DNA of 21,729 bases from Bacteroidetes bacterium UBA7688 (GCA_002482815.1 DLGS01000050.1:1-21729), one strand, 5' to 3'. Positions 8,153-16,636 are shown, counted from the first letter of the stretch. The notes: generated from the sequence alone by a model not told the origin. Made by a program: numbers and translations.

Positions 8153-8431
8153 TTATTCACCAGTTACAATCGTTTCGTAAGAATTCACGATATAAAGGAT
8201 GTTTCTTGATTTGATATCCACTGTAGAAATTTTAGTGATTCCGCCATTTTTTGCTGCTGTACGGATAGATGCATCCTGGTTAAAAAACAGACATCCTAAG
8301 TAACCTGTTGCTTTTGCGCGGCCAACTTTTGTTCCCACGGTGTTGCTTGTAGCATTTACAGGAAGCGTCAGCGAGCAACTTGACATTAATGCAACAGAAC
8401 CCAGCAGCATTGCGATTTTCATTTTTTTCAT
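8153..8431 (-). CDS. TRL-like family lipoprotein
   Basis: The frame opens at 8509, but the first 26 codons overlap the promoter. The ATG at 8429-8431 gives 92 aa with a proper signal: MKKMKIAMLLGSVALMSSC, with C19 as probable lipidated cysteine. The mature part follows the pattern I associate with the TRL-like family (PF13146): PVNATSNTVGTKVGRA, then DASIRTAAKNGGITKISTVD and a TIVTGE ending. The usual glycine before DAS is replaced (NQDAS). The biochemical role of the family is not established; members are small exported proteins. The gene has its own promoter at 8480-8510 and is followed by a strong hairpin, so it is likely expressed as a short, possibly abundant transcript. Confidence 0.82.
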   Translation of the reverse strand: MKKMKIAMLLGSVALMSSCSLTLPVNATSNTVGTKVGRAKATGYLGCLFFNQDASIRTAAKNGGITKISTVDIKSRNILYIVNSYETIVTGE

Positions 8432-8479
8432 ATTGTTTTGTTTTTGGTTAATGTTTTTATGTTTGAATATTGGCAGGGA

Positions 8480-8510
8480 CAAAACTAAACAACCTGATAA
8501 AGTGACCAAA
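8480..8510 (-). promoter_or_regulatory. Perfect Bacteroidota promoter of the TRL-like gene
   Basis: On the minus strand TTTG (8507-8510) is separated by exactly 19 bp from TAGTTTTG (8480-8487), the full TTTG-N19-TAnnTTTG consensus of the Bacteroidota primary sigma factor. The start site would fall near 8473-8476, giving a leader of about 40 nt before the ATG at 8431. It also settles that start: the upstream part of the open frame lies within the promoter. Confidence 0.8.
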
Positions 8511-8547
8511 TTTTGACATACTAAAGAATGTTAAAAAACTCCTACGC

Positions 8548-9924
8548 CTAAAACATCATGCGATACACATCTTCCACTTTATTCGCCATCTTTACCGCAA
8601 TTCGATAATTGTCCAACTGCAATCCTTTAGCATTAGCCTGTGGAATTAAAATCATATCCATTCCCAGCTTGTCTGCCTCTGCAATGCGCTGCTCGATGCG
8701 GCTCACGGCACGTATTTCGCCACTGAGCCCCACTTCTCCCACCATACAAATATTACTGGGCAATGCCCTGTCCTCATAAGAAGAAAGCAACGAACAAACC
8801 AGAGCCAGTTCAATAGACGGGTCTTCCACTTTGATACCGCCGGCAATATTTACAAAAACATCTTTTACGCCAAAATGAAATCCGCCACGCTTTTCTAAAA
8901 CCGCCAGCAATAATTGCAAGCGGCGTAAATCCAAACCACTTACCGTGCGCTGTGGTGTGCCATACACAGCTTGTGTCACCAACGCCTGTACTTCTATCAT
9001 TAATGGGCGCAGACCTTCAATGGTGGCAGCAATAGCAATACCGCTTAATGGTTCTTTATGCTGCGCCAATAATATTTCTGAAGGATTGCTCACCGCTTTC
9101 ATACCGCCGGTTACCATTTCATAAATGCCCAATTCGGATGTAGAACCAAAACGATTCTTTAAAGTTCTTAAAATCCGGTAAACATAATGCCTGTCTCCTT
9201 CAAATTGCAGCACGGTGTCCACCATATGCTCCAGCACTTTTGGTCCTGCAATAGAACCATCCTTGGTAATGTGGCCAATAATAATCACCGGAATATTTGA
9301 TGTCTTTGCAAACCGCGCAAGCTCACCTGCACATTCGCGCACCTGCGAAACAGAGCCGGCTGAAGAAGAAACATAAGGTGACTCCAGCGTTTGAATGGAA
9401 TCAATAATTAATAAATTAGGTCTTATTCTTTGCGCTTCGCGAAAAATCGCAGAAGTGTCTGTTGCGCTCAGGATAAATAAATGTTCATTTGGCGTTCCGA
9501 CCCTCTCTGCACGCATTTTAATCTGCTGCATACTTTCTTCTCCCGAAACATACAAGGCTATTCCGTTATTCCACTCTAAAGCTGTTTGTAAAAACAAAGT
9601 ACTCTTTCCAATGCCTGGCTCGCCTGCCACTAAAGTTACAGATCCGGGAACCAAACCCCCTCCCAGCGTCCGGTTCAGCTCTGCATCCTGCAAAATAATG
9701 CGTGGTTCTTCACTCACAATCACATCATTCATCCGATGCGCCTGCTTTGCTTCCTTACTTTGTGCTTCCCACACAAAAGTTTCCTTTTCCGCAGTCTTAT
9801 CCTCGCGCTGAATCACCTCTTCAACATAGCTATTCCAGGCGCCACAGGACGAACATTTGCCAGTCCATTTTGGCGATTCGTGTCCGCATTGCTGACAGAA
9901 AAAAGCAGATTTAGTTTTTGCCAT
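8548..9924 (-). CDS. radA: DNA repair protein RadA
   Basis: A 458-aa RadA, the usual length. The N-terminal zinc finger has C10, C13, C24 and C27 (FFCQQCGHESPKWTGKCSSC). The RecA-like ATPase follows, with Walker A GEPGIGKST at 101-109, a Walker B-like LLIIDSI at 171-177 and the RadA-specific KNRFG at 256-260. The last 150 residues are the Lon-protease-like domain (DVFVNIAGGIKVEDPS, GEVGLSGEIRAVSRIEQR), which lacks protease activity in the family. RadA drives branch migration of recombination intermediates. Its ATG overlaps the stop of the M3 peptidase gene as TAATG, so translation is probably coupled. Stop codon is TAG. Nothing about it is unusual except the operon partners. Confidence 0.97.
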   Translation of the reverse strand: MAKTKSAFFCQQCGHESPKWTGKCSSCGAWNSYVEEVIQREDKTAEKETFVWEAQSKEAKQAHRMNDVIVSEEPRIILQDAELNRTLGGGLVPGSVTLVAGEPGIGKSTLFLQTALEWNNGIALYVSGEESMQQIKMRAERVGTPNEHLFILSATDTSAIFREAQRIRPNLLIIDSIQTLESPYVSSSAGSVSQVRECAGELARFAKTSNIPVIIIGHITKDGSIAGPKVLEHMVDTVLQFEGDRHYVYRILRTLKNRFGSTSELGIYEMVTGGMKAVSNPSEILLAQHKEPLSGIAIAATIEGLRPLMIEVQALVTQAVYGTPQRTVSGLDLRRLQLLLAVLEKRGGFHFGVKDVFVNIAGGIKVEDPSIELALVCSLLSSYEDRALPSNICMVGEVGLSGEIRAVSRIEQRIAEADKLGMDMILIPQANAKGLQLDNYRIAVKMANKVEDVYRMMF

Positions 9925-11660
9925 TAGTTGTTTTCTGCCTGATTTAATTGTTGCATTTCATTGTGTACAAATCCTGAAAGCTCTTTAATATATGCAGGAG
10001 AAAAATCAAATTTAATGCCTGCAATTTCATACAACTCTTTAAGCGTTTTGGTATAGCCGGCACTTAATGCAGCCATATAATTATCCAATGCCTGCTCTTT
10101 GTTTTGCTTGTATTGACGCCACATGGCTATGGCTCCGAGCTGTGCAATACCATATTCGATGTAATAAAAAGGCACTTCAAACAGATGCAGCTGCTTTTGC
10201 CAAAAACTGTGTTGATAAACCGGGTAGTCACTCCAGTCTACATTGCCGGTAGAAAACTCTTCGTGAATTGCCGCCCATACCTTTTCTCTTTCTTCTACTG
10301 AATGCCCGGGATTGGTATACAACCAATGCTGGAATTTATCAATAGTGGCTATCCACGGCAATACATCGATAACACGCTCCATCTCTTCCCACTGTGCCCG
10401 TTTCAACTCTTCCTTTGAATCAAAAAAGTGTTGCCAGTATTCCAATGTAAATAATTCCATACTCATGCTCGCGAGCTCAGCAATTTCCATAGGATATTCT
10501 TTCATTGCAGACAAAGGCAAACTGTGCGATAAAAATGAATGAACTGCATGTCCGCCTTCGTGCATCATTGTGATTAAATCATTCACGGTTCCTGCAGCAT
10601 TCATAAAAATGAAAGGCACACCTGACTCAGGAAGCGGACAGTTATATCCACCCGGCGCTTTCCCCATACGGCTGTCAAGGTCCATCCTGCCCATTGTTTT
10701 CATCGTGCTGAGGCATTCACCAAAAAAGGGACGAAGTTTTCCAAAAACATCAATCGACTTTTGCAGCATTTCTTCTCCGTTGGCAAATGGTTGCAATGGT
10801 TTTCTGCCAACTGGTTCCGCATCTACATCATAAGGTTTCAACTGATCTATTGCCAGTTCTTTTCTGCGATGTTCCAGTAATTCTCTTTGCAAGGGAACAA
10901 TATGTTCTTTCACAGCAGCGTGGAATGCAAAACAATCTTCAGGTGTATAATCAAATCGTCCCAGCTCCTGAAACTTATAATCCCTGTAATTGTTGTACCC
11001 CGCATTCAGCGCTACCTGATGACGTAGTTTCAACAACTTATCGAACAGGTCATTCAAGGTATTTTTATCTTGCAGGCGACGCTCAGCCACTTTGTCAAAA
11101 ACACTTTTACGCACATTTCTATCTGAGTCGTGCAGCATTTTTGCCGCTTGTTGCAAAGTCATTTCTTTACCATCAATCGTTACAGACATAGCGCCACTGA
11201 TAGTACCATACTGTTGAGCAAGCAAACTGATTTCTGACTGCAAGTCAATGTTCTCTTCCCTGAAAAGCTCCACACTGTTTTCCACATTCCTGAGATAGGG
11301 GAAATAGACCTTATTGTCAAGATTAGCTTTGAAAGGATTTTCCAGAAGTTTCTTGTTAATCTCGAAAGCGTAGGGCTTTATTTTAGGCTCTATTTCTGTA
11401 ACAAAATATGTAAACGCTTCATCCAGCGATGCATTTGTCGTATCACATGTCATTTTAATTTGCCGCCAGCATGCGTCCTCGCCAATAACCGATTCCAGCT
11501 CACTCAAGTCCGACAGCCATTTCTCCAAGGCAATCTGCGAGTCAAGGTATCTGTTTTTCAAATCTTCAAAATAGGGTTCCAAACCTACCCAATCGCTAAC
11601 GGTAAAGTCTGCGGGTAAAAATGTTCTTGTTCTGGCTTTAATATTTGCTGTTGCGTTCAT
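9924..11660 (-). CDS. M3-family oligoendopeptidase
   Basis: A 578-aa zinc metallopeptidase of the thimet/PepF group. The active site is MMHEGGHAVHSF with H367, E368 and H371; the third ligand is expected in MEIAELASMSMEL (E395 is the best candidate). The long helical N-terminal part (about 20-220) and the TINDL-like AAGTVNDLITMMHEGGH context are typical of bacterial M3 oligoendopeptidases. There is no signal peptide, so it probably acts in the cytoplasm and trims short peptides from protein turnover or uptake. It starts 36 bp after kdsD and its stop overlaps the radA start by one base, so the three genes form a compact minus-strand unit. A PepF-type name is likely but the exact subgroup is not certain. 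Confidence 0.92.
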   Translation of the reverse strand: MNATANIKARTRTFLPADFTVSDWVGLEPYFEDLKNRYLDSQIALEKWLSDLSELESVIGEDACWRQIKMTCDTTNASLDEAFTYFVTEIEPKIKPYAFEINKKLLENPFKANLDNKVYFPYLRNVENSVELFREENIDLQSEISLLAQQYGTISGAMSVTIDGKEMTLQQAAKMLHDSDRNVRKSVFDKVAERRLQDKNTLNDLFDKLLKLRHQVALNAGYNNYRDYKFQELGRFDYTPEDCFAFHAAVKEHIVPLQRELLEHRRKELAIDQLKPYDVDAEPVGRKPLQPFANGEEMLQKSIDVFGKLRPFFGECLSTMKTMGRMDLDSRMGKAPGGYNCPLPESGVPFIFMNAAGTVNDLITMMHEGGHAVHSFLSHSLPLSAMKEYPMEIAELASMSMELFTLEYWQHFFDSKEELKRAQWEEMERVIDVLPWIATIDKFQHWLYTNPGHSVEEREKVWAAIHEEFSTGNVDWSDYPVYQHSFWQKQLHLFEVPFYYIEYGIAQLGAIAMWRQYKQNKEQALDNYMAALSAGYTKTLKELYEIAGIKFDFSPAYIKELSGFVHNEMQQLNQAENN

Positions 11661-11696
11661 CTTCTCTCTTGATATTTTTAATCTTTTTTAAATATT

Positions 11697-12665
11697 CTAA
11701 ATAATTCCTTCTCTGATCAGATCGTGCAGGTGCAGCACGCCAACATATTTTCCGTCGTCGGTTACCACCAATTGTGTGATATCGTGCTCCCTCATCATTT
11801 CCAAGGCCTGAACAGCTAATTCATTTTCTTCAATACTTTTAGGGTTTGGCGAATAAATATCCTTTGCGCGAAGCGGGTCTACATCTGTGTGCAATTGCAG
11901 CATCCGACGAATATCACCATCTGTAATGATTCCTTTTATTTCTTCGTTTTCATTGAGCACAACTGTTGCGCCCAGACGCTTTCCGGATATTTCGACAATA
12001 ATTTCACGGATAGTACTTTCCGGTAAAACCTGAGGCTTTTCATTTAGCTTTATCAGATCCTTCACACGCAAATAAAGTTTCTTACCCAAAGAGCCTCCGG
12101 GATGATACCTGGCAAAATCCTTTTCTGTAAAACCTTTCATGCTGAGCAAACAGATTGCCACGGCATCACCCATTACCATTTGTGCCGTCGTACTGGTTGT
12201 TGGGGCAAGGTTATTGGGGCAAGCTTCTTTTTCTACGGTACAATTCAGAAAAATATCTGCATTTGTTGCAAGATAAGAGAGCGAATTTCCACAAAGTGCA
12301 ATGACCGTATTGCCGAAATTTTTCACCAATGGAACGAGCAGCTTTATCTCCGGGCTTTCGCCACTTTTCGAAATAATCATGACTACATCATCTTCCTGAA
12401 TCATGCCAAGATCGCCATGAATAGCATCTGCAGCGTGCATGTACAATGCAGCCGTGCCGGTGGAATTCATCGTAGCCACAATTTTTTGGGCTACAATAGC
12501 ACTTTTGCCAATCCCTGAAATAACCAGGCGGCCTTTGGATTGATAAATAATATTAATCGCCTCAGCAAAGTGGTCATTCACAAAAGCTTCGAGTGCTGCG
12601 ATAGACACAGACTGCAACTGTATAGATGCCGCCGCCTGTTGTAAAACTTGTTCTTTCGAAAACAT
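11697..12665 (-). CDS. kdsD: D-arabinose-5-phosphate isomerase (KpsF/GutQ family)
   Basis: The frame opens at 12767, but homology-like sequence begins at the ATG at 12663-12665 (MFSKEQVLQQAA, 322 aa), close to the known size of this family. The SIS sugar-isomerase domain (about 35-175) shows GIGKSAIVAQKI, IISKSGESPEI and NLAPTTSTTAQMVMGDA. FARYHPGGSLGKKL contains H188, at the position of the family's catalytic histidine. Two CBS domains follow (about 200-260 and 268-322). The enzyme converts ribulose-5-phosphate to arabinose-5-phosphate, the first step to KDO for lipopolysaccharide, so it marks a Gram-negative cell. It heads the kdsD-M3-radA unit. I found no clear promoter in the 134 bp before it. 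Confidence 0.93.
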   Translation of the reverse strand: MFSKEQVLQQAAASIQLQSVSIAALEAFVNDHFAEAINIIYQSKGRLVISGIGKSAIVAQKIVATMNSTGTAALYMHAADAIHGDLGMIQEDDVVMIISKSGESPEIKLLVPLVKNFGNTVIALCGNSLSYLATNADIFLNCTVEKEACPNNLAPTTSTTAQMVMGDAVAICLLSMKGFTEKDFARYHPGGSLGKKLYLRVKDLIKLNEKPQVLPESTIREIIVEISGKRLGATVVLNENEEIKGIITDGDIRRMLQLHTDVDPLRAKDIYSPNPKSIEENELAVQALEMMREHDITQLVVTDDGKYVGVLHLHDLIREGII

Positions 12666-12799
12666 ACGCGAAGTTATGCAGGAGAGTGAAATGAAGTAAG
12701 CACTTAACCTTTTATTTAAAGAAATCCCAATGGTGTTAAATGAATTTTCACACTTAAACCAACCCAAATTGCGTAATTTAGTGCATCAAATTTGTCTCT

Positions 12800-13039
12800 A
12801 TGTTCTCGGTAAAATATCCTTCTGTCTTTCCCTTTATTGCAATTCTTTTGTTTACATCCATTGTACTATTTTCCTGTACTCCCAAAAAGGTAAGTACCAA
12901 CAATACAGGAGATAATAAGGTCTACAACGATGATAGTGAAATTAATATGAAAACAACCGAGAAGAAAGCAAAGATGCCTTTTGATACCGTTGCAGCACCC
13001 AGGTTTCAGAAAATTCAACCTGATCTGCCAACTGAGTAA
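12800..13039 (+). CDS. Small lipoprotein of unknown function (79 aa)
   Basis: An ATG-started frame encodes a hydrophobic leader ending in VLFSC (C26), a plausible lipobox, followed by a polar tail of about 53 residues rich in Lys, Asp, Asn and Thr and without recognisable domain (NTGDNKVYNDDSE, KMPFDTVAAPRFQKIQPD). Such a short, low-complexity exported peptide is hard to assign. It is divergent from kdsD and converges on the DUF3108 gene with a 6-bp gap. The signal-peptide pattern and tight fit between genes support it as real; no homologue is claimed. Confidence 0.6.
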   Translation: MFSVKYPSVFPFIAILLFTSIVLFSCTPKKVSTNNTGDNKVYNDDSEINMKTTEKKAKMPFDTVAAPRFQKIQPDLPTE

Positions 13040-13045
13040 TTCAAT

Positions 13046-13840
13046 TTATTTCTTTTTAATTAAGGATGTAAATGGATTTCGCAATCCTGAATATTGCATC
13101 ATATCCACCTTTATACTTCCTATTAATATCGGACTGCTGATGCGCAATGGAATATGATTGGCATCATCACTCACCCAAACTTCCATTTTTTCCCCACCTT
13201 TAAAGATGGTACCATCAATCAATAAGGGCGCAATTTTGATAGCATTGAACTTACCATATTTGGTTTCGATCTGCTCTTTGCCAACGTATCGGATATACAA
13301 ATCGTAGACCTTATCGTCGAGAAACATAGAGAAGGGTATTTTATCTCCTTTTTTGTATTTATTGTAATCAATATTCCTGGCAAAATAAACCGCAGAAAGC
13401 ACGTCCTGTGTACATTTTGGCACATCAAAAACACCATTTGTGCTTACGGCTTTTCCTGAGCTGTGATTAAAATTGACATAATTGTAAATCTTAAATCCTC
13501 CTTCATTTACATTCCTTACAAAACGTTGGGGAAAAAGGGTTTCCTGGTCAAGGTAAGTTTCATATTTATCGTTTACCTTATAAAACCATTCGTATGATTT
13601 CTGTGTCCGGCCGATACCGGAAATATGGTAAACCTTTTTTTTGTCCAACATCTCAGATGCAACGGTAAATTCTGCATTTCCCGCCTGTATCCAGATAGGA
13701 CTCATGTTGTAATATGCTTTAAACACGACCCTTTCTCCTTCCTTAAAACTGGTGTTCTTAATATGGCAAAAATCTGCCTGGGCACTTGCGGCCGCAGCAA
13801 AAAACATGATTGACAAAAACAAAAAACCTGGTATTTTCAT
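13046..13840 (-). CDS. DUF3108-domain exported protein
   Basis: A 264-aa protein with a clear signal peptide (cleavage likely after ASA at 18-20). The mature part follows the DUF3108 (PF11306) pattern: GERVVFKAYYNMSPIWIQAGNAEF near the start, YHISGIGRTQKSYEWFYKVNDKYETYLD, then FPQRFVRNVNEGGFK, and a closing GGEKMEVWVSDDANHIPLRISSPILIGSIKVDM. The family is periplasmic or outer-membrane-associated and of unknown biochemical role, often compared with lipoprotein-like beta-sheet folds. The leader carries a perfect palindrome at 13878-13898. Family assignment is from remembered motifs, so moderately sure. Confidence 0.8.
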   Translation of the reverse strand: MKIPGFLFLSIMFFAAAASAQADFCHIKNTSFKEGERVVFKAYYNMSPIWIQAGNAEFTVASEMLDKKKVYHISGIGRTQKSYEWFYKVNDKYETYLDQETLFPQRFVRNVNEGGFKIYNYVNFNHSSGKAVSTNGVFDVPKCTQDVLSAVYFARNIDYNKYKKGDKIPFSMFLDDKVYDLYIRYVGKEQIETKYGKFNAIKIAPLLIDGTIFKGGEKMEVWVSDDANHIPLRISSPILIGSIKVDMMQYSGLRNPFTSLIKKK

Positions 13841-13877
13841 GATGACCTTTTAGAATTAATTTGACTTTGTTCCCTGC

Positions 13878-13898
13878 ACCAGGTTTATTTTACCTGGT
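13878..13898. repeat. Perfect 7-bp inverted repeat ACCAGGT-N7-ACCTGGT
   Basis: The two arms are exact reverse complements with a 7-nt AT-only spacer. The repeat lies between the divergent DUF3108 and ruvC genes, 38 bp before the DUF3108 ATG. There is no T-tract on either side, so it is not a classical terminator. It could be an operator or a leader-RNA hairpin. Confidence 0.6.
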
Positions 13899-14017
13899 CC
13901 CGATTTGGTTAACTCTATTACAAAACAACAAATACCATACCACAATAAAGAACAAATTAGGTTAATAAATTCCCAATCAATAACCAAAGGCAAACATTTA
14001 CTTGCTCTATATTTCAA

Positions 14018-14025
14018 TACATTTG
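14018..14025 (+). promoter_or_regulatory. Candidate -7 box (TACATTTG) of the ruvC operon
   Basis: TACATTTG is an exact TAnnTTTG match, 22 bp before the ruvC start. A weak -33 candidate (TTTA at 13997-14000, 17 bp upstream) is present. The leader would be short, about 15 nt. Confidence 0.4.
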
Positions 14026-14047
14026 TACGACAATTTACAACCACATT

Positions 14048-14638
14048 TTGCAGCAAAAACAACAAGTAATTTTAGGAATCGATCCCGGCACATTGGTGAT
14101 GGGCTATGGATTGATTGCTGTGAATAATGGCAAGCTCAGCTTGTTAGAAATGGGTGTATTGCAATTATCAAAATACAAAAATCATCCCGAACGCCTATCC
14201 CTGATTTTTAAAAAAATGGAAATGCTCATCCGTACACACAAGCCGGTTGCAGTAGCTATTGAAGCGCCGTTTTTTGGCAAGAATGTACAGAGCATGCTGA
14301 AGCTGGGACGGGCACAGGGCGTTGCGATTGCTGCTGCAATGATGCACGATCTGGAAGCGATTGAATATGCACCACGAAAAATCAAACAATCCATTACCGG
14401 TAAAGGTGCCGCCAGCAAAGAACAGGTTTGGGGAATGCTGCAACGCATATTGGATTTCGAAGAGCGGCCGGAGTTCATGGATGCAACCGATGCTGTGGCC
14501 GTTGCGCTTTGCCACCATTATCAGATGAGAAATCCAATGCTGAATGCCGGCGAGGCTCCGATAAAAAAAACAACTGCTAAAAAGCAAACCTGGAACACCT
14601 TTCTGGCCTTAAATAAAGACAGAATAAAACTGAAATAA
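14048..14638 (+). CDS. ruvC: Crossover junction endodeoxyribonuclease RuvC
   Basis: A 196-aa Holliday-junction resolvase. The four acidic metal-binding residues are visible: D12 in LGIDPGT, E72 in VAIEAPFFGKN, and D145 and D148 in MDATDAVAVAL. The start must be a TTG: no in-frame ATG or GTG occurs in the roughly 50 bp upstream that I read, and the next residues (QQKQQVILGIDPGT) fit the family start. RuvC cuts four-way junctions made by RecA and moved by RuvAB. The C-terminal tail after about residue 160 is longer and basic (KKTTAKKQTW, NKDRIKLK). The gene is followed after 5 bp by a sensor kinase gene, so it probably leads a four-gene operon with no obvious DNA-repair partner. Confidence 0.95.
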   Translation: MQQKQQVILGIDPGTLVMGYGLIAVNNGKLSLLEMGVLQLSKYKNHPERLSLIFKKMEMLIRTHKPVAVAIEAPFFGKNVQSMLKLGRAQGVAIAAAMMHDLEAIEYAPRKIKQSITGKGAASKEQVWGMLQRILDFEERPEFMDATDAVAVALCHHYQMRNPMLNAGEAPIKKTTAKKQTWNTFLALNKDRIKLK

Positions 14639-14643
14639 AGCTC

Positions 14644-15921
14644 ATGAAAAATGCATCCATACGCTTAATAATGATTTTGGCATTGGTAGTGTCGGCCGGC
14701 ATTATCATTACCCAAACTTATTGGGTGCGCAGAGCCTACACTTTACAACAAACGGAATTTAATTTCAATGTCAATAAAGCGCTGTCTAAAGTGGCGCAGG
14801 AGGTTATGATATTGAAAGAAGTGCAGGTGCCGAATTACAGCCCTGTCGAAAAAATAACGGACGATTATTATGTAGTCCAGATTAATGTTTTTGTAGAAGA
14901 AGAAGTCCTGAGACACTTTCTGGAAAAAGCTTTTGCCAAACAAAACCTGGTAACAGACTTTCAATTTGGTTTGTACGACTGCATGAGTGAAAAGGTCAAT
15001 TATCAAGCCTTGGTGCAGGTGGCCGGTGGCGATAAAAAACCATCTCGGCTGGTAGCATTCCCTAATATCAAACGTGAGAATTATTACTTCGGCGTCTACT
15101 TCCCCAACCGGCAACAATTGCTGGCATCCCAGATGAGTATCTGGTTTGTATCATCTGCAGTATTGATTTGTGTAATTGCTTTCCTCGGTTATTTATTATT
15201 CATTATCCTGAAACAAAAACGATTGAGTGAGGTGCAGAAAAATTTCGTGAATAATATGACCCACGAACTGAAAACGCCTTTGGCATCCATTCAAATGAGC
15301 GCCTCGGTTTTGCAGGACGAAGACATTATCAACAAACCACAACGGCTCCGCAGTTATGCAGATATTATTCTGAAAGAAAGCACCCAGCTTGCTGCTCAGG
15401 TAGAACGGGTTTTGCAAATGGCTCAATCAGATCGTGGTAAAATGCTGCTGCAAAAAGAAACATTGATATGGCAGGATATTTTGCAAACGGTGAAGGATAG
15501 CTTCGAAAATCTGGTAGAATCAAAAAATGGCTCTATCGTTCTGATGATGCCTGCGGAGCCCGTATTGTTCTACGGCGACCGGCTTCACCTTACGAATGTC
15601 ATCCGCAATTTGCTGGACAATGCGATAAAATATTGCGATAAAACCCCTCTGATAGAGGTAAGACTTAGTGAGCAAAACGCAAAAGTAACAATCACTGTAT
15701 TAGATAATGGTATTGGCATTGCAAAAAAATACCACAAGCATTTGTTCAAAAAATTCTACCGGGTGCCTACGGGAAATGTGCATAATGTGAAAGGGTTTGG
15801 TCTGGGTTTAAATTATGTATTAAGCATTACAAAACTTCATTTCGGTAACGTTTCATTTACAAGTGATTTAGCAAAAGGAACTATATTTACACTCAGTTTT
15901 ATAAGTCAAAACACAAAATAA
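14644..15921 (+). CDS. Membrane sensor histidine kinase
   Basis: A 425-aa class I kinase. Transmembrane segments lie at about 7-25 and 164-189 and enclose a periplasmic sensor of about 138 residues with no domain I recognise. No HAMP linker is evident. The H box is FVNNMTHELKTPLASI (H207). The ATPase part shows NLLDNAIKY (N box, about 322-330), LDNGIGI (G1), FKKFYRVP (F box) and GFGLGL (G2). It begins 5 bp after ruvC and is followed 7 bp later by its OmpR-type partner. By layout it resembles RprX-like kinases of Bacteroides, but that is only a comparison. An envelope signal is likely because an OmpA-like lipoprotein gene follows in the same operon. Confidence 0.93.
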   Translation: MKNASIRLIMILALVVSAGIIITQTYWVRRAYTLQQTEFNFNVNKALSKVAQEVMILKEVQVPNYSPVEKITDDYYVVQINVFVEEEVLRHFLEKAFAKQNLVTDFQFGLYDCMSEKVNYQALVQVAGGDKKPSRLVAFPNIKRENYYFGVYFPNRQQLLASQMSIWFVSSAVLICVIAFLGYLLFIILKQKRLSEVQKNFVNNMTHELKTPLASIQMSASVLQDEDIINKPQRLRSYADIILKESTQLAAQVERVLQMAQSDRGKMLLQKETLIWQDILQTVKDSFENLVESKNGSIVLMMPAEPVLFYGDRLHLTNVIRNLLDNAIKYCDKTPLIEVRLSEQNAKVTITVLDNGIGIAKKYHKHLFKKFYRVPTGNVHNVKGFGLGLNYVLSITKLHFGNVSFTSDLAKGTIFTLSFISQNTK

Positions 15922-15928
15922 ATACGTT

Positions 15929-16621
15929 ATGATCTCTGCTAAAGCAAAAGTATTATTGGTAGAAGATGACGCCTCCATTGCATTTATTGTAAAAGACAGC
16001 CTGGAAGAAAATGGCTATGAGGTTACTTATTGTGTAGACGGAGAAACCGGATGGCAGCAATTTATGCGTAATACATTCGACATATGCCTGTTGGATGTGA
16101 TGCTTCCAAAAAAAGACGGACTTACGCTCGCATCTCAAATCCGGAAGAAAAACGAATCGATTCCAATATTAATGCTGACTGCATTGAATAGTGATGAATC
16201 CAAGATTTCCGGATTTCAAAAAGGGGTGGATGATTATATCACCAAGCCCTTTAATATTCAGGAATTATTGTTGAGAATGGAAGTTTTCCTGAAAAGGACC
16301 CAAAAGAAACAAGGCGAAATGGCTGAGCCGGTATTAATCGGACAGCTGGAATTTGATTTTAAAAATTTATTGATAAAGACTCCCGCTGAAACCATCCAAT
16401 TAACCCAGAGAGAGGCTGAATTATTCAAATACTTTTACCAAAACAGTAATACCGTATTGAAACGCGAAGATATCCTGACGAAAATCTGGGGGAAAGATGA
16501 TTATTTCCTGGGGCGAAGCATGGATGTATTTATTACTAAACTGCGTAAATATATTAAAGGCCAGGAAGGCGTCGAGATCCAAACCATTCATGGCGTAGGG
16601 TTTAAGATGTTGGTAGGCTGA
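15929..16621 (+). CDS. OmpR/PhoB-family response regulator
   Basis: A 230-aa regulator with receiver domain (about 6-120): acidic residues E12-D13-D14, phosphoacceptor D56 (CLLDVMLPKKDG), T84 and K106 (YITKPF). The C-terminal winged helix (about 133-228) has the OmpR pattern ETIQLTQREAELFKYF, then VLKREDILTKIWG, MDVFITKLRKYI and TIHGVGFKML. It lies 7 bp after the kinase gene and 15 bp before the OmpA-like gene, so the pair is cognate and the lipoprotein is co-transcribed. Targets are not visible in the sequence. Confidence 0.95.
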   Translation: MISAKAKVLLVEDDASIAFIVKDSLEENGYEVTYCVDGETGWQQFMRNTFDICLLDVMLPKKDGLTLASQIRKKNESIPILMLTALNSDESKISGFQKGVDDYITKPFNIQELLLRMEVFLKRTQKKQGEMAEPVLIGQLEFDFKNLLIKTPAETIQLTQREAELFKYFYQNSNTVLKREDILTKIWGKDDYFLGRSMDVFITKLRKYIKGQEGVEIQTIHGVGFKMLVG

Positions 16622-16636
16622 TAATTTAACTTCAAT

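Noticed and set aside
9395..9811. 138-codon plus-strand frame
   Set aside because: Antisense to radA, whose zinc finger and Walker motifs are intact in this stretch.
10787..11191. 134-codon plus-strand frame
   Set aside because: Antisense to the M3 peptidase gene; composition (Cys, His, Pro, Tyr rich) is typical of a shadow frame.
13856..14065. 69-codon minus-strand frame before ruvC
   Set aside because: It overlaps the ruvC start and its probable promoter, has no RBS or domain, and ends close to the DUF3108 start without clear coupling.
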